From Candidatus Saccharibacteria bacterium UBA3723 (GTDB lineage Bacteria; Patescibacteriota; Saccharimonadia; Saccharimonadales; Saccharimonadaceae), in the NCBI GenBank assembly GCA_002371895.1, contig DFHM01000009.1:29231-93230 (forward strand): a DNA stretch of 64,000 bases, written 5' to 3'. Below the pieces are notes generated by a model that saw nothing but the letters and a program-made list of their open reading frames with translations, made no database searches and was not told the origin of the DNA. The first letter of the stretch is position 1; every line of letters starts with the position of its first letter. Shown one piece after another: positions 1 through 7,977 of the stretch. Position numbers and translations under genes: made by a program.

Positions 1-8
1 ATATCTGT

Positions 9-56
9 TAAAATAGAACTCTCTCTATTTACCGACGGGAGGTAAAGGGAGTGTTC
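9..56 (+). promoter_or_regulatory. -10 box and 5' leader hairpin of the 113-residue orphan gene
   Basis: A -10 like TAAAAT lies at 9-14. A long imperfect hairpin follows directly: 16-25 pairs with 47-56 (one T.T mismatch, one G.T pair), and 28-33 pairs perfectly with 41-46. The rest of the leader holds a direct repeat GATTATCT (62-69 and 75-82) and ends in a strong ribosome site (AGGAGG) before the ATG at 114. The predicted transcription start falls at or inside the hairpin foot, so it may stabilise the 5' end or act as an attenuator. The window begins just upstream, so a -35 box cannot be judged. Confidence 0.5.
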
Positions 57-113
57 TTTCGGATTATCTAACTAGATTATCTGAGAACTAGCACAAAAAA
101 GGAGGAAGATTTT

Positions 114-455
114 ATGCTAGAAATCAAAGATATTCTCATGGGCGCACAAACGGACTCGCCCGCACTCGATGACTTATGCAGACTGGTGGCCGACAGGCTG
201 CCTTATCGCGACATTACCGCAAGCGACATGGCGCAGATTGTCATGTTTGCCGGTCATGGTGTGAAGACCGGTGACGACGGTCATGCTGCGGATTATCCGC
301 ACCTCTGCGAGTACCTCGAGAACGGCGGCGACATGTGCAAACTGTTGGCCAAGGTTTCATCCGTCCTGGAGAAAGGAGCTAAAAATAGCGAAGTAGAGCC
401 CTACGCTCAGGCCTACAAGGTCGAGAGCATACTCTTCTTCGGTCCGGCGGATTAA
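114..455 (+). CDS. Hypothetical protein (113 aa)
   Basis: I do not recognise this small soluble acidic protein. It has no signal peptide or membrane segment and no clear motif. The start is well supported: AAAAAAGGAGGAAG precedes the ATG at normal spacing, and the gene is followed by its own terminator, so it is a real single-gene unit. Its codons include CTG for Leu and CCG for Pro, unlike most neighbours, a habit shared with the genes at 19271, 25682, 31690 and 52900. Two histidines and an aspartate cluster (residues ~45-60) might bind metal, but that is only a guess. Confidence 0.7.
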   Translation: MLEIKDILMGAQTDSPALDDLCRLVADRLPYRDITASDMAQIVMFAGHGVKTGDDGHAADYPHLCEYLENGGDMCKLLAKVSSVLEKGAKNSEVEPYAQAYKVESILFFGPAD

Positions 456-486
456 TCATATAGATAATCAAACACAAAAGCCCAAA

Positions 487-518
487 GGGCCGCCACACAA
501 GTGACGGCCCGTTTCTTT
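487..518 (+). terminator. Rho-independent terminator after the 113-aa gene
   Basis: GGGCCGCCAC pairs with GTGACGGCCC (one mismatch) around an ACAA loop, followed by a T-rich run. It lies 31 nt after the stop codon and also separates this gene from the minus-strand gene at 533. Confidence 0.85.
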
Positions 519-532
519 TGTCCGAAAATATC

Positions 533-865
533 CTATCGCATAAAGCGATTGTGATGATTATAAGTAACCGCGATAAACGTAAATAGCACTCCAAAGCCAA
601 GGCTAATCATAGTTTGATCAATATAGCGCGATTCCATCTGTGCATCCATTAGAGCATTGCGCGTAACGCACTCCTCATGCGAAAGATTCTCAAATTCTAC
701 ATCACACGAATCCAACAGCGGGTGCTCAACTAGAGCAGCGTAATTATGCAATGATACTGCCCCAATAAAGAAACAGACAATCGCTGGCAGCATCCATAAA
801 ATGGTATGATACCAAATCACCTGATTTGGTGTGTATTTTTTCTTCTCAATCTTCTTCGTGCTCAT
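533..865 (-). CDS. Small two-helix membrane protein (110 aa)
   Basis: Unrecognised membrane protein. It has a Lys-rich cytoplasmic start, a hydrophobic segment at residues ~20-42, a central acidic loop with two cysteines that could form an extracytoplasmic disulfide (~53-66), and a second hydrophobic segment at ~84-100 ending in a basic tail. It is divergent from polA, and its 5' end lies about 50 bp from the polA start, so the two promoters share a short region. Size and start are plausible. No function can be assigned. Confidence 0.6.
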   Translation of the reverse strand: MSTKKIEKKKYTPNQVIWYHTILWMLPAIVCFFIGAVSLHNYAALVEHPLLDSCDVEFENLSHEECVTRNALMDAQMESRYIDQTMISLGFGVLFTFIAVTYNHHNRFMR

Positions 866-904
866 AACCTTATGATAACAAAAAACATAAACATTTACAG
901 ATGT

Positions 905-910
905 TATACT
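905..910 (+). promoter_or_regulatory. -10 box of polA, leaderless type
   Basis: TATACT is followed by six bases and then the ATG at 917, so the transcription start should fall on or next to the start codon. There is no Shine-Dalgarno. This is the first of many examples of this arrangement in the window. Confidence 0.6.
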
Positions 911-916
911 TTTACT

Positions 917-3364
917 ATGGATGAACGCGAAAATCTAACTATTATCGACGGAAAAAGCGTCTTTTATCGTGGCTATTATGCCATGGGGCATTTATCACTC
1001 CCAGACGGCACGCCAACCGGTGGCGTCTTTGGCTTTGCGACGATGCTCATCGAAATTATCGAAAAATTGCAGCCGGAATACATTGCTGTAGCTTGGGATA
1101 AGTCGAAGACTAACATCCGTCGTCGTCGCGAAATCTATCCAGATTACAAAGCTAACCGCAAACCAGCTCCGCCAGATTTCTACGCGCAGATTCCATACCT
1201 CATGGAACTGCTCGAGGCTTTCCATATTCCGCTTTACGAGTTCGACGATTATGAGGCCGACGATATTATTGGCACTCTTGCACGCAAGGCGCAGGCCGCC
1301 GGCGTTCGCGCCGAGATCATTTCTGGCGACCTAGATATGCTCCAGATTGTCGACGAGCACATCAAAATGTATCAGCTAAAACGCGGTTTTTCTGATGTCC
1401 AACAATTTGACATTCCAGCTATAGAAGAGAAGTACGGCCTAAAGAAGGCCCAGTTCCTAGACCTTAAAGCGCTCAAGGGCGATTCATCAGACAACATCCC
1501 AGGCGTTCCAGGTATCGGCGAAAAAGGCGCAGTAAAGTTGCTACAAGAATACGGCACGCTCGAAAATATCTACGAACACGTAGACGAAATCTCTGGCGCA
1601 ACCGGCAAAAAGCTCGTAGACGGCAAAGAATTAGCTTTTATCAGCAAGCACCTCGCGCAAATCCAGTTTGATGCGCCACTAGAATTCGATCCTGCCGCTA
1701 CAAAGCTAGCAGATTTTGACCCACAAAAGGTCGTAGAAGAGCTCAAAAAGCTACAATTCAATTCGCTATACCGCAAATTTGTGAAATTATTCCCACAGGC
1801 AGGTGTTGTAAATAATACAACACCAAAACCAGAGCCTGCTAAGTCTGTTGTAAAAAATACAACAGGAGTAAAGACGGACATTCCGACCGATATTATCCCG
1901 GAACCTGCCGACATCGAAGTAGAAATCCCAGAAAACATCTACATTAGTCACAACGTCAAAGGCGATATGCATGACCATCCAAAGCTTGCGCAGGAAATTC
2001 TAGACGGCCGTCCGTATTGGGACCTTGGCCAGGTAGAATTTTTGCTGAACCCACTTGCTAGGCGCAGTGCGCAGCTAACCCTCGTGGACCTTAGTGATAC
2101 TAAGGGCGATTTCGTTTTCCAAAAACGTCAACTCGCCGCTCTGCCAAAGCTCGAGAAAGTCGCCGAAGAGTTAGATATGCCGCTCATTCCGGTCTTATAC
2201 AAGATGGAAGAAGCTGGCGTCAAAATCGACCGCGACCGCTTTGATGTATTAGCGGAAGAATTCTCGGCCGAAACCAAGGCCATCGAGCAGGAAATCTATC
2301 AGCTCGCCGGCAAATCTTTTAATATCAATTCGCCAATTCAGCTATCCGAAGTTTTGTTTGATACGCTCCAACTCCCAACCAAGGGCATCAAAAAGACCCA
2401 GCGCGCCTATTCTACCGGCGCTAAAGAACTAGATAAACTACGCGAGCTTCATCCAATCATTCCAAAGATAGAGCGCTACCGCGAAATCAATAAACTTCTC
2501 ACCACCTACGTCACGCCGTTGCCAGCACTCGCAGACAAGAACGACCGCATTCACACCACATACACTCAGGACGTCACTGCGACTGGCCGCCTTTCTAGCG
2601 TCAATCCAAACCTCCAGAACATCCCAGTTCGCTCCGACGATGGCAAGCGTATTCGTAATTGCTTCGTTGCAGAGAAGGGTAGAACTTTTGTATCCGCAGA
2701 TTATGCCCAGTTCGAGCTCCGTCTTGCTGCCGCTCTGTCTGGCGACCAGGCACTTATCGACGATTTTAACGCCGGCCTAGACATTCACACCAAAACCGCC
2801 GCCGACGCCTTCCATATCCCAATGGAAGAAGTAACCAAAGCTCAGCGTCGCGCCGCAAAGGTCATTAACTTTGGCGTACTATATGGCATGAGTCCAAAAG
2901 GTCTCTCCGACGCCGCTGGCATGACTTTCTATGAAGCAAAGAAATTCATCGAGCGTTACTTTGAGCTTCGCGCGCCGATGCGCAAATATCTCGATGATAC
3001 CCTTGAGAACGGCCGCAAAAACGGCTACGTCGAGACACTATTTGGTCGCCGCCGCCCATGCCCGGACCTTGCCGCGCCAAACTACCTCGTCCGCGCCGCC
3101 GCCGAACGTGCCGCCGCCAATATGCCAATCCAGGGCACCGAAGCCGATCTCATGAAGAAAGCAATGCTCGCCGTAGATAAAGCCCTTCCAGAAGGTGCAA
3201 AAATCATTTTACAGATTCACGACTCGCTCATTATCGAATGTTTTGATCAGCAAGTCGAAGAAGTTTCCAAGATTCTCATCGAAAAGATGGAAGGCGTCGC
3301 GCCAGAATTACCAGTAAAACTCGCCGTCGACGCAAAAATTGGCAAGGATTGGGGCGAGCTCTAA
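917..3364 (+). CDS. polA: DNA polymerase I
   Basis: Family A polymerase of about 815 residues for repair and Okazaki-fragment processing. The N-terminal 5'-3' exonuclease (~1-290) shows the Asp-rich metal sites (DDYEADDIIG, GDSSDNIPG, then a helix-hairpin-helix GVPGIGEKGA). A low-complexity linker (~295-350) leads to a shrunken proofreading-like domain without recognisable DEDD exonuclease residues. The polymerase domain has motif A DYAQFELRLA, motif B RRAAKVINFGVLYG and motif C LQIHDSL. Motif C normally reads HDE; here the Glu is Ser. The start at 917 is chosen over an in-frame ATG at 806 because the residues from 917 match the family N-terminus and a -10 box sits just upstream. The longer version would also overlap the divergent gene. 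Confidence 0.96.
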   Translation: MDERENLTIIDGKSVFYRGYYAMGHLSLPDGTPTGGVFGFATMLIEIIEKLQPEYIAVAWDKSKTNIRRRREIYPDYKANRKPAPPDFYAQIPYLMELLEAFHIPLYEFDDYEADDIIGTLARKAQAAGVRAEIISGDLDMLQIVDEHIKMYQLKRGFSDVQQFDIPAIEEKYGLKKAQFLDLKALKGDSSDNIPGVPGIGEKGAVKLLQEYGTLENIYEHVDEISGATGKKLVDGKELAFISKHLAQIQFDAPLEFDPAATKLADFDPQKVVEELKKLQFNSLYRKFVKLFPQAGVVNNTTPKPEPAKSVVKNTTGVKTDIPTDIIPEPADIEVEIPENIYISHNVKGDMHDHPKLAQEILDGRPYWDLGQVEFLLNPLARRSAQLTLVDLSDTKGDFVFQKRQLAALPKLEKVAEELDMPLIPVLYKMEEAGVKIDRDRFDVLAEEFSAETKAIEQEIYQLAGKSFNINSPIQLSEVLFDTLQLPTKGIKKTQRAYSTGAKELDKLRELHPIIPKIERYREINKLLTTYVTPLPALADKNDRIHTTYTQDVTATGRLSSVNPNLQNIPVRSDDGKRIRNCFVAEKGRTFVSADYAQFELRLAAALSGDQALIDDFNAGLDIHTKTAADAFHIPMEEVTKAQRRAAKVINFGVLYGMSPKGLSDAAGMTFYEAKKFIERYFELRAPMRKYLDDTLENGRKNGYVETLFGRRRPCPDLAAPNYLVRAAAERAAANMPIQGTEADLMKKAMLAVDKALPEGAKIILQIHDSLIIECFDQQVEEVSKILIEKMEGVAPELPVKLAVDAKIGKDWGEL
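1804..1864. repeat. Two identical-arm inverted repeats inside the polA linker
   Basis: TGTTGTA-N5-TACAACA occurs twice, at 1804-1822 (spacer AATAA) and 1846-1864 (spacer AAAAA), 42 bp apart. Both are perfect 7-5-7 palindromes. They encode the similar peptides VVNNTT and VVKNTT within the unstructured linker between the exonuclease and the remainder of PolA. They could be a small tandem duplication in a free linker or a protein-binding site. Confidence 0.6.
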
Positions 3365-3376
3365 GCCACCCCTCTC

Positions 3377-3405
3377 TTGACAAAAATAAAAATCTGTGGT
3401 AAAAT
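3377..3405 (+). promoter_or_regulatory. Consensus sigma-70-type promoter
   Basis: TTGACA (3377-3382), a 17-bp spacer and TAAAAT (3400-3405) upstream of the phosphoesterase gene. The start site should lie near 3412, giving a ~20-nt leader that contains AGAGAGGAG. Confidence 0.8.
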
Positions 3406-3433
3406 AATAAGATAACTTAAAGAGAGGAGTATT

Positions 3434-4177
3434 TTGCGCGTAGGAATTATTTCAGACATCCACAGCAACGTCGAGGCACTTCGTGCCGTTCTTCAAGAAT
3501 TTGAGGACCGCCACGTAGAAAAAATCATCTGCCTAGGCGATATCATCGGTCTTGGATCAAGGCCAGATGAATGTGTTGCGCTGCTCCAAGAAAATTCCGA
3601 CAAAATCCTTTGCGCCGTCCGCGGCAATCACGAAAACTACCTTCTAAAAGAACTCCCAGTCCACAACCACGGCGACAAGACCAAGGCAAAATTGCCAAAA
3701 GAAATCCTAGACCTCTTCCGCTGGAATCATCGCCAAATCGTCGAGAGTTCATTAAACTACCTCAAAAAGTTGCCAGAATACGCCACCGTAGAAGTAGAAG
3801 GCACCAAAATCTTCGTCTCACACTACCCAAAAGAAAACGACGCTTACCGCCAGTTCTACTACAAGCCAAACCTCAAGGAGAGCGAAGAAATCTTTGCGGG
3901 CTACGACGCCGATGTTTATCTTTATGGCCACACCCACATCCGCAATCTACAGCAATCCAAATCTGGCAAACTCTACATTAACCCAGGTAGCGTAGGCTGC
4001 CCAATCGGCACCGATTCTGCCTCCGCCGGCATATTAGATATCGAAAAAGACAAAATTACTTACGAACAGCTCGACATCGTCTACGATATCGAAACCGTCA
4101 TTGACGACATGCTTCAGCACAGCTCCGAAGTACCAGCTATAGACTATACGGTACGTCGTTTTTATCGCGAAGATTAG
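3434..4177 (+). CDS. Metallophosphoesterase, YfcE/MJ0936-like
   Basis: Calcineurin-like phosphoesterase of 247 residues, the class that hydrolyses phosphodiesters with two metal ions. The metal-ligand blocks are all present: DIHSN (9-13), GDIIG (about 36-40), GNHEN (63-67), SHYP, YGHTH and the closing NPGSVG. The start codon is TTG, supported by AGAGAGGAG 5-11 nt upstream and by a consensus promoter. The substrate cannot be told from sequence. Relatives include bacterial phosphodiesterases and protein phosphatases. It stands alone between polA and the aldolase fusion. Confidence 0.88.
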   Translation: MRVGIISDIHSNVEALRAVLQEFEDRHVEKIICLGDIIGLGSRPDECVALLQENSDKILCAVRGNHENYLLKELPVHNHGDKTKAKLPKEILDLFRWNHRQIVESSLNYLKKLPEYATVEVEGTKIFVSHYPKENDAYRQFYYKPNLKESEEIFAGYDADVYLYGHTHIRNLQQSKSGKLYINPGSVGCPIGTDSASAGILDIEKDKITYEQLDIVYDIETVIDDMLQHSSEVPAIDYTVRRFYRED

Positions 4178-4208
4178 GCAAGAGAAGCATAAGTGATATA
4201 ATAAGCTT

Positions 4209-6050
4209 ATGCAGAATGTATTGATTGTGGGCAACGTCACCAAAGACGTATATCTACGGTATGACAACCGTAAAAACAACTTTGAAACCGACCAAGACGG
4301 TACAAAATGGCTAGATCTAGCCTTCAACGGGTCGGCATATAAATATTACTCACGCGTGTCTATTTATGGCGGCGCAAGCATCTCACTCGAAGTCTTTTCG
4401 CGCTTCGGCATGAATGCCAATATTTCAAATACGCCAGCAACTTTCCTCGACGGACAATTCATCGCCAAGGAAATTGACACTACATACCGATACATCCTAT
4501 GCCAGGACGAAAACGTCGCCTATCTTACCCCAAGCGACAAGGCACGTACCGCCTGGAAAATCCCAGATCACAATCCAGATTGGATTTACATTGATCGTTC
4601 TGCAATTATTAGCCCACAAGTCGCCGAAGAGATCCTCGGCTTCGTCAATCTCAGCCAAAGCACCCGTCTTGCGCTCTTTATTGGCGAACATAGCAATCAA
4701 TACAGCAACCACATGCGCGAACTTATCGAACGCGCCGATATCATCATTACCGACGTCGAATTCGACCAAAAAGCCCGCGACATCATTCGCATTGGCGAAG
4801 ATTACATCGAATTTCACAACAAGCGTGTGCCGTGGACGCTCGATTCTCGTCAGGACATCGTCACGCGCCTAAGTTCACATCTGACCATTGCTGCTACAGT
4901 CTTGGCAGCCCGCATGCTTGGCAAACCATCCGCCGAAGCACTCCTTATGGCACGCGCCAACGTCCAAAATAGCAACCTCGGCAGCACTAGCAGCTTACAG
5001 AAGCTCGAGCGCGACATCGCCGACGATTATTACCTAGTACAAAAGTTTAACGACAGAGGTCCAAAAATGTTAGAAGTAGAAAACAACGCAAAGCTCTTGA
5101 TGACAAAAGGTAAAGGTATCCTTGCCGCCGACGAATCTGGTGGCTCTATTCACAAAAAGTTCGAAAGCATGAACATTCCAGACGACGAGCAACACCGTCG
5201 CGATTATCGCAACATCTTCTTTACCACGCCAGACCTCGAAAAATACGTTAATGGCGTTATTCTCTTCGACGAAACTGCCCGCCAGCTCGCTGACGATGGT
5301 CAAGATTTCATTAGCTTCCTTGCCAGCCGCGGCGTAATGTCTGGCATCAAGGTAGACCAAGGCCTCGTCAACTTCGAAGATTCCGACGAAAAATACACTC
5401 AAGGCCTTGAAGGTCTTCCAGAGAGACTCGCCGAGTATTATCACATGGGCGCTCGCTTCGCAAAGTGGCGCGCCGCTTTTGAAGTAACCGACCACAGTCC
5501 AAGCGAAATGGCCATGCAGAAGAACGCCGAAATCCTCGCACAATACGCATCAGATTGTCAGCACGCCGGCATCGTACCGATTGTTGAGCCAGAACTCGTC
5601 TATGACGGCGACTATACGATCGAGCAAAACATCGAATATACTGGCCGCATCCTCGACAAGCTCTTTGCCGAGTTGGAGAAGAAGTCTGTCAGCCTCCCAG
5701 GCTGCGTCCTCAAAGTAAACATGGTACTCGCCGGCAAAAAACAAGAAAAACAATCTACGCCAAAAGAAGTCGGCCAAGCCACCGCACAGGTTTTGCGTCT
5801 ACATGTACCAAGCGAACTCGCTGGGGTAGTCTTCCTATCCGGCGGCCAGAGCGTCGAGCAAGCTACCGAGAATCTCCAAGCCGTTACCAACGAAGGTCCA
5901 TTCCCATGGCCAGTCACCTTCTCCTTTGCACGCGCACTTCAGGACCCAGCGCTCAAGGCATGGCAGGGCAATAACGACAACGCCGATGCCGCCCGTGAAG
6001 CTTTCCGCCTCCGCCTCGTCGCGAACGCTGATGCTCTTATTAAGAAATGA
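4209..6050 (+). CDS. PfkB-like (pseudo)kinase fused to class I fructose-bisphosphate aldolase
   Basis: Residues ~1-285 resemble a PfkB/ribokinase fold (start VLIVGNVTKD, substrate-side motif GGASISLEVFSRFG at 54-67), but the catalytic GAGD loop expected near 210-225 is not recognisable (SRQDIVTRLSSHLT in its place). Residues ~287-613 are a class I aldolase with a full catalytic set by comparison with rabbit muscle aldolase: Asp308 in AADES, Lys381 in GIKVDQG, Lys419 in FAKWR, Glu460 in IVPIVEPE, Schiff-base Lys502 in VLKVNM, plus FLSGGQS. It cleaves fructose 1,6-bisphosphate in glycolysis. The -10 TATAAT at 4197-4202 ends six bases before the ATG. Codon 287 (ATG at 5067) has an AGAGGT upstream and could give free aldolase. 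The aldolase call is firm; kinase activity is doubtful. Confidence 0.92.
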   Translation: MQNVLIVGNVTKDVYLRYDNRKNNFETDQDGTKWLDLAFNGSAYKYYSRVSIYGGASISLEVFSRFGMNANISNTPATFLDGQFIAKEIDTTYRYILCQDENVAYLTPSDKARTAWKIPDHNPDWIYIDRSAIISPQVAEEILGFVNLSQSTRLALFIGEHSNQYSNHMRELIERADIIITDVEFDQKARDIIRIGEDYIEFHNKRVPWTLDSRQDIVTRLSSHLTIAATVLAARMLGKPSAEALLMARANVQNSNLGSTSSLQKLERDIADDYYLVQKFNDRGPKMLEVENNAKLLMTKGKGILAADESGGSIHKKFESMNIPDDEQHRRDYRNIFFTTPDLEKYVNGVILFDETARQLADDGQDFISFLASRGVMSGIKVDQGLVNFEDSDEKYTQGLEGLPERLAEYYHMGARFAKWRAAFEVTDHSPSEMAMQKNAEILAQYASDCQHAGIVPIVEPELVYDGDYTIEQNIEYTGRILDKLFAELEKKSVSLPGCVLKVNMVLAGKKQEKQSTPKEVGQATAQVLRLHVPSELAGVVFLSGGQSVEQATENLQAVTNEGPFPWPVTFSFARALQDPALKAWQGNNDNADAAREAFRLRLVANADALIKK

Positions 6051-6382
6051 AAGAAGACGATAAAGCATTCCTAGTAGTATTCTTTGGAATAACTCCATTC
6101 TGCATTTTTGGTATACACGACTTCATTATAGGAAAGCGTAGACGGGCAGTCGTTCATCTCCTTTTATTTATGGCAACTTTCCTCTGTGCGCTAATGGTAC
6201 AGGTCATAACAACGATGAAGGATCTCGGACGTCCGCAGATCTACAACCTTATCAGTCAAATAGACACCCCAGAAGCACTCGCAAATAACATCAGTATGGC
6301 TGCAATCGGCGTGTCTTATCTCATTAGTATTTTTGAGGTAATATCTTTCTTTAGGGCGAGGAGCAAAAACGCAACGGTATGA
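6047..6382 (+). CDS. TM2-domain-like membrane protein (111 aa)
   Basis: Small membrane protein whose ATG overlaps the aldolase stop (ATGA), so the two are translationally coupled. The first half (FFGITPFCIFGIHDFIIGK) resembles the TM2 domain pattern of two helices around a Gly-rich turn. A second hydrophobic pair follows at ~45-62 and ~80-102, ending in a basic tail. No enzymatic motif is seen and the role is unknown. It is followed by a bidirectional terminator. Confidence 0.65.
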   Translation: MKEDDKAFLVVFFGITPFCIFGIHDFIIGKRRRAVVHLLLFMATFLCALMVQVITTMKDLGRPQIYNLISQIDTPEALANNISMAAIGVSYLISIFEVISFFRARSKNATV

Positions 6383-6440
6383 GCCACCGTCACAGCCAGA
6401 AAAACCAGAAGATCCATTCACGCACGACGAAGAATATTAA

Positions 6441-6468
6441 AAAAATACCCCGACAGTCGGGGTATTTT
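6441..6468. terminator. Bidirectional terminator between convergent genes
   Basis: A palindrome of A5-TACCCCGAC and GTCGGGGTA-T5 with a one-base loop. It is flanked by A and T runs on both strands and lies between the TM2 gene and the L25 gene. Confidence 0.9.
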
Positions 6469-6485
6469 TGATTCTATTCCCTGAA

Positions 6486-7163
6486 TTACTCAGCTTTTTC
6501 TTCAGCTGGAGCAGCAGCGGCAGCTTCGGCTTCTGCGGCACGAGCTTCTTCGGCAGCCTTGTCGGCTTCAGCTTCAGCTTCGCGTTCTGCAGCTTCCTGA
6601 GCTGGGTCATAAACGTTAGCAACTGCTAGTTCTGGATCAAGTTCCTTATCGGCAAGTTCTACGCCCTTTGGAAGCTTGAGGTCAGCAATTGTAATACCGT
6701 CTTCAACAGTCTTAAGACCAGATGCATCGACAATGATAGATTCTGGAAGATCTGCTGGCTTTGCCTTAACGTCAATCTCTTCCATAACCTGGAGAAGAGT
6801 GAGGTGAGCTTTGTTAGCGTCGGATGCTTCAAAGTTAACGATTTCGATTGGGGTAGTAGCTTCTACGACCTGGTCTGCAGAAATCGCCTGGAATTCTACG
6901 TTGAGAATGGTGCGCTTTACAGGATCCGTGTGTACGGTCTTAACGAGAGCCATCTGCTTCTTGCCATCGATGTCGAGATCGATAGGGGAGTGATAACCTG
7001 CGTTTAGAAGAACCTTTTCGGTTGCAACATATTCGGACTGTGCGAGAATTGGTTCACCCTTGCCACCGAAGATGACGGATGGGATGAGACCTTGTTCGCG
7101 CAAGCTTTTTACTTTTTTACCAGTCAACTCGCGCTTTGCGAGAGACAATTTATCTTCGCTCAT
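6486..7163 (-). CDS. rplY: 50S ribosomal protein L25/general stress protein Ctc
   Basis: About 225 residues of the two-domain CTC form of L25, which binds 5S rRNA. The N-terminal domain (~1-90) includes the typical LREQGLIPSVIFGG; a beta-rich C-terminal domain (~95-185) follows (VVEATTPIEIV, LPESIIVD, ITIADLKLP). The end is an Ala/Glu-rich tail of about 40 residues, a common low-complexity extension. The start at 7163 (MSEDKLSL) is preferred over an upstream ATG at 7214, because the residues before it are unlike the family. No Shine-Dalgarno is visible. Confidence 0.9.
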   Translation of the reverse strand: MSEDKLSLAKRELTGKKVKSLREQGLIPSVIFGGKGEPILAQSEYVATEKVLLNAGYHSPIDLDIDGKKQMALVKTVHTDPVKRTILNVEFQAISADQVVEATTPIEIVNFEASDANKAHLTLLQVMEEIDVKAKPADLPESIIVDASGLKTVEDGITIADLKLPKGVELADKELDPELAVANVYDPAQEAAEREAEAEADKAAEEARAAEAEAAAAAPAEEKAE

Positions 7164-7247
7164 AAAATTATATTTTCCTATTTTTAGACTTAACCTATAT
7201 TTTAAGATAAGCACAAGATAAAATCAAGCGTAAGCATGTAGAATCTA

Positions 7248-7898
7248 TTAGATCATGTTGGAAAGTAATGTAAAGAGTGCTGGGAATGCCGCTCCAGCCG
7301 CTGCACCACCGAGTATTTCTGCCGTCTTGAGGCCAAACTTCAACAGGCCACGGCCAACTTTCTTCTTCTTTTGTTCTTTAATCTGTTCCGGGGTCTTTCC
7401 TTCATCGCCAAGCGCTTTTTCTATGGCGCTCATTTCCTTATACATTGCATCAAGCCTTGCCTGCATCAACTCTTTTTCCGTCGCATTCATTTCTGCAGCA
7501 CCAGCTGCGCCTTCGGCGTCTGCTTCTGGAGCTTGAGCCGCTGCTTGCGCCTCGGCAATGCTTGTGCCAATCTCAGAAGCAGCTTTACTATTCTCAGAAA
7601 CATTCAATTTGCGCGAAGGGCGATTGTCGTAATCTTCGACCGTGTCATATTTTCCGGTAGCTTCGTCTTTTGCCACTCTAACTACCAATTTTCCCGGAAA
7701 ATCTGGGTTCTTTAGGTTTGCAACAGTTTTATGGCTCTCCTGATTATGGGACGGATAAAGTGGGGTCACTACTGCGCGCTCGCGCTGACCGCCAGCACTC
7801 CTGAATACAGGCGCATCCTGCATTGCCGCCTGCCAAGTCCCCATTTCGTTACCTTCAACTGATGTAGTAGATTCTACATTGCGCTCATTCTTATTCAT
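7248..7898 (-). CDS. Hypothetical protein with hydrophobic C-terminal tail (216 aa)
   Basis: Unrecognised. The first ~105 residues are polar and probably disordered, residues ~107-135 are Ala/Glu rich, ~138-180 look like a charged helix or coiled coil (ATEKELMQARLDAMYKEM), and the last ~24 residues are a Gly/Ala-rich hydrophobic segment (GGAAAGAAFPALFTLL). It could be tail-anchored. A TATAAT (minus strand, 7912-7907) ends eight bases before the ATG, the leaderless arrangement. Upstream of rplY on the same strand with an 84-bp gap. Confidence 0.6.
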   Translation of the reverse strand: MNKNERNVESTTSVEGNEMGTWQAAMQDAPVFRSAGGQRERAVVTPLYPSHNQESHKTVANLKNPDFPGKLVVRVAKDEATGKYDTVEDYDNRPSRKLNVSENSKAASEIGTSIAEAQAAAQAPEADAEGAAGAAEMNATEKELMQARLDAMYKEMSAIEKALGDEGKTPEQIKEQKKKKVGRGLLKFGLKTAEILGGAAAGAAFPALFTLLSNMI

Positions 7899-7977
7899 TT
7901 ATCTTAATTATAATACATTTTATTTTTTAAGGAAGTTATATTAAGATAAGAATAAGATATGGGAGTGTCGGAACTGT

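Noticed and set aside
806..916. N-terminal extension of PolA from the ATG at 806
   Set aside because: It overlaps the divergent gene, does not match the family and lies upstream of the -10 box.
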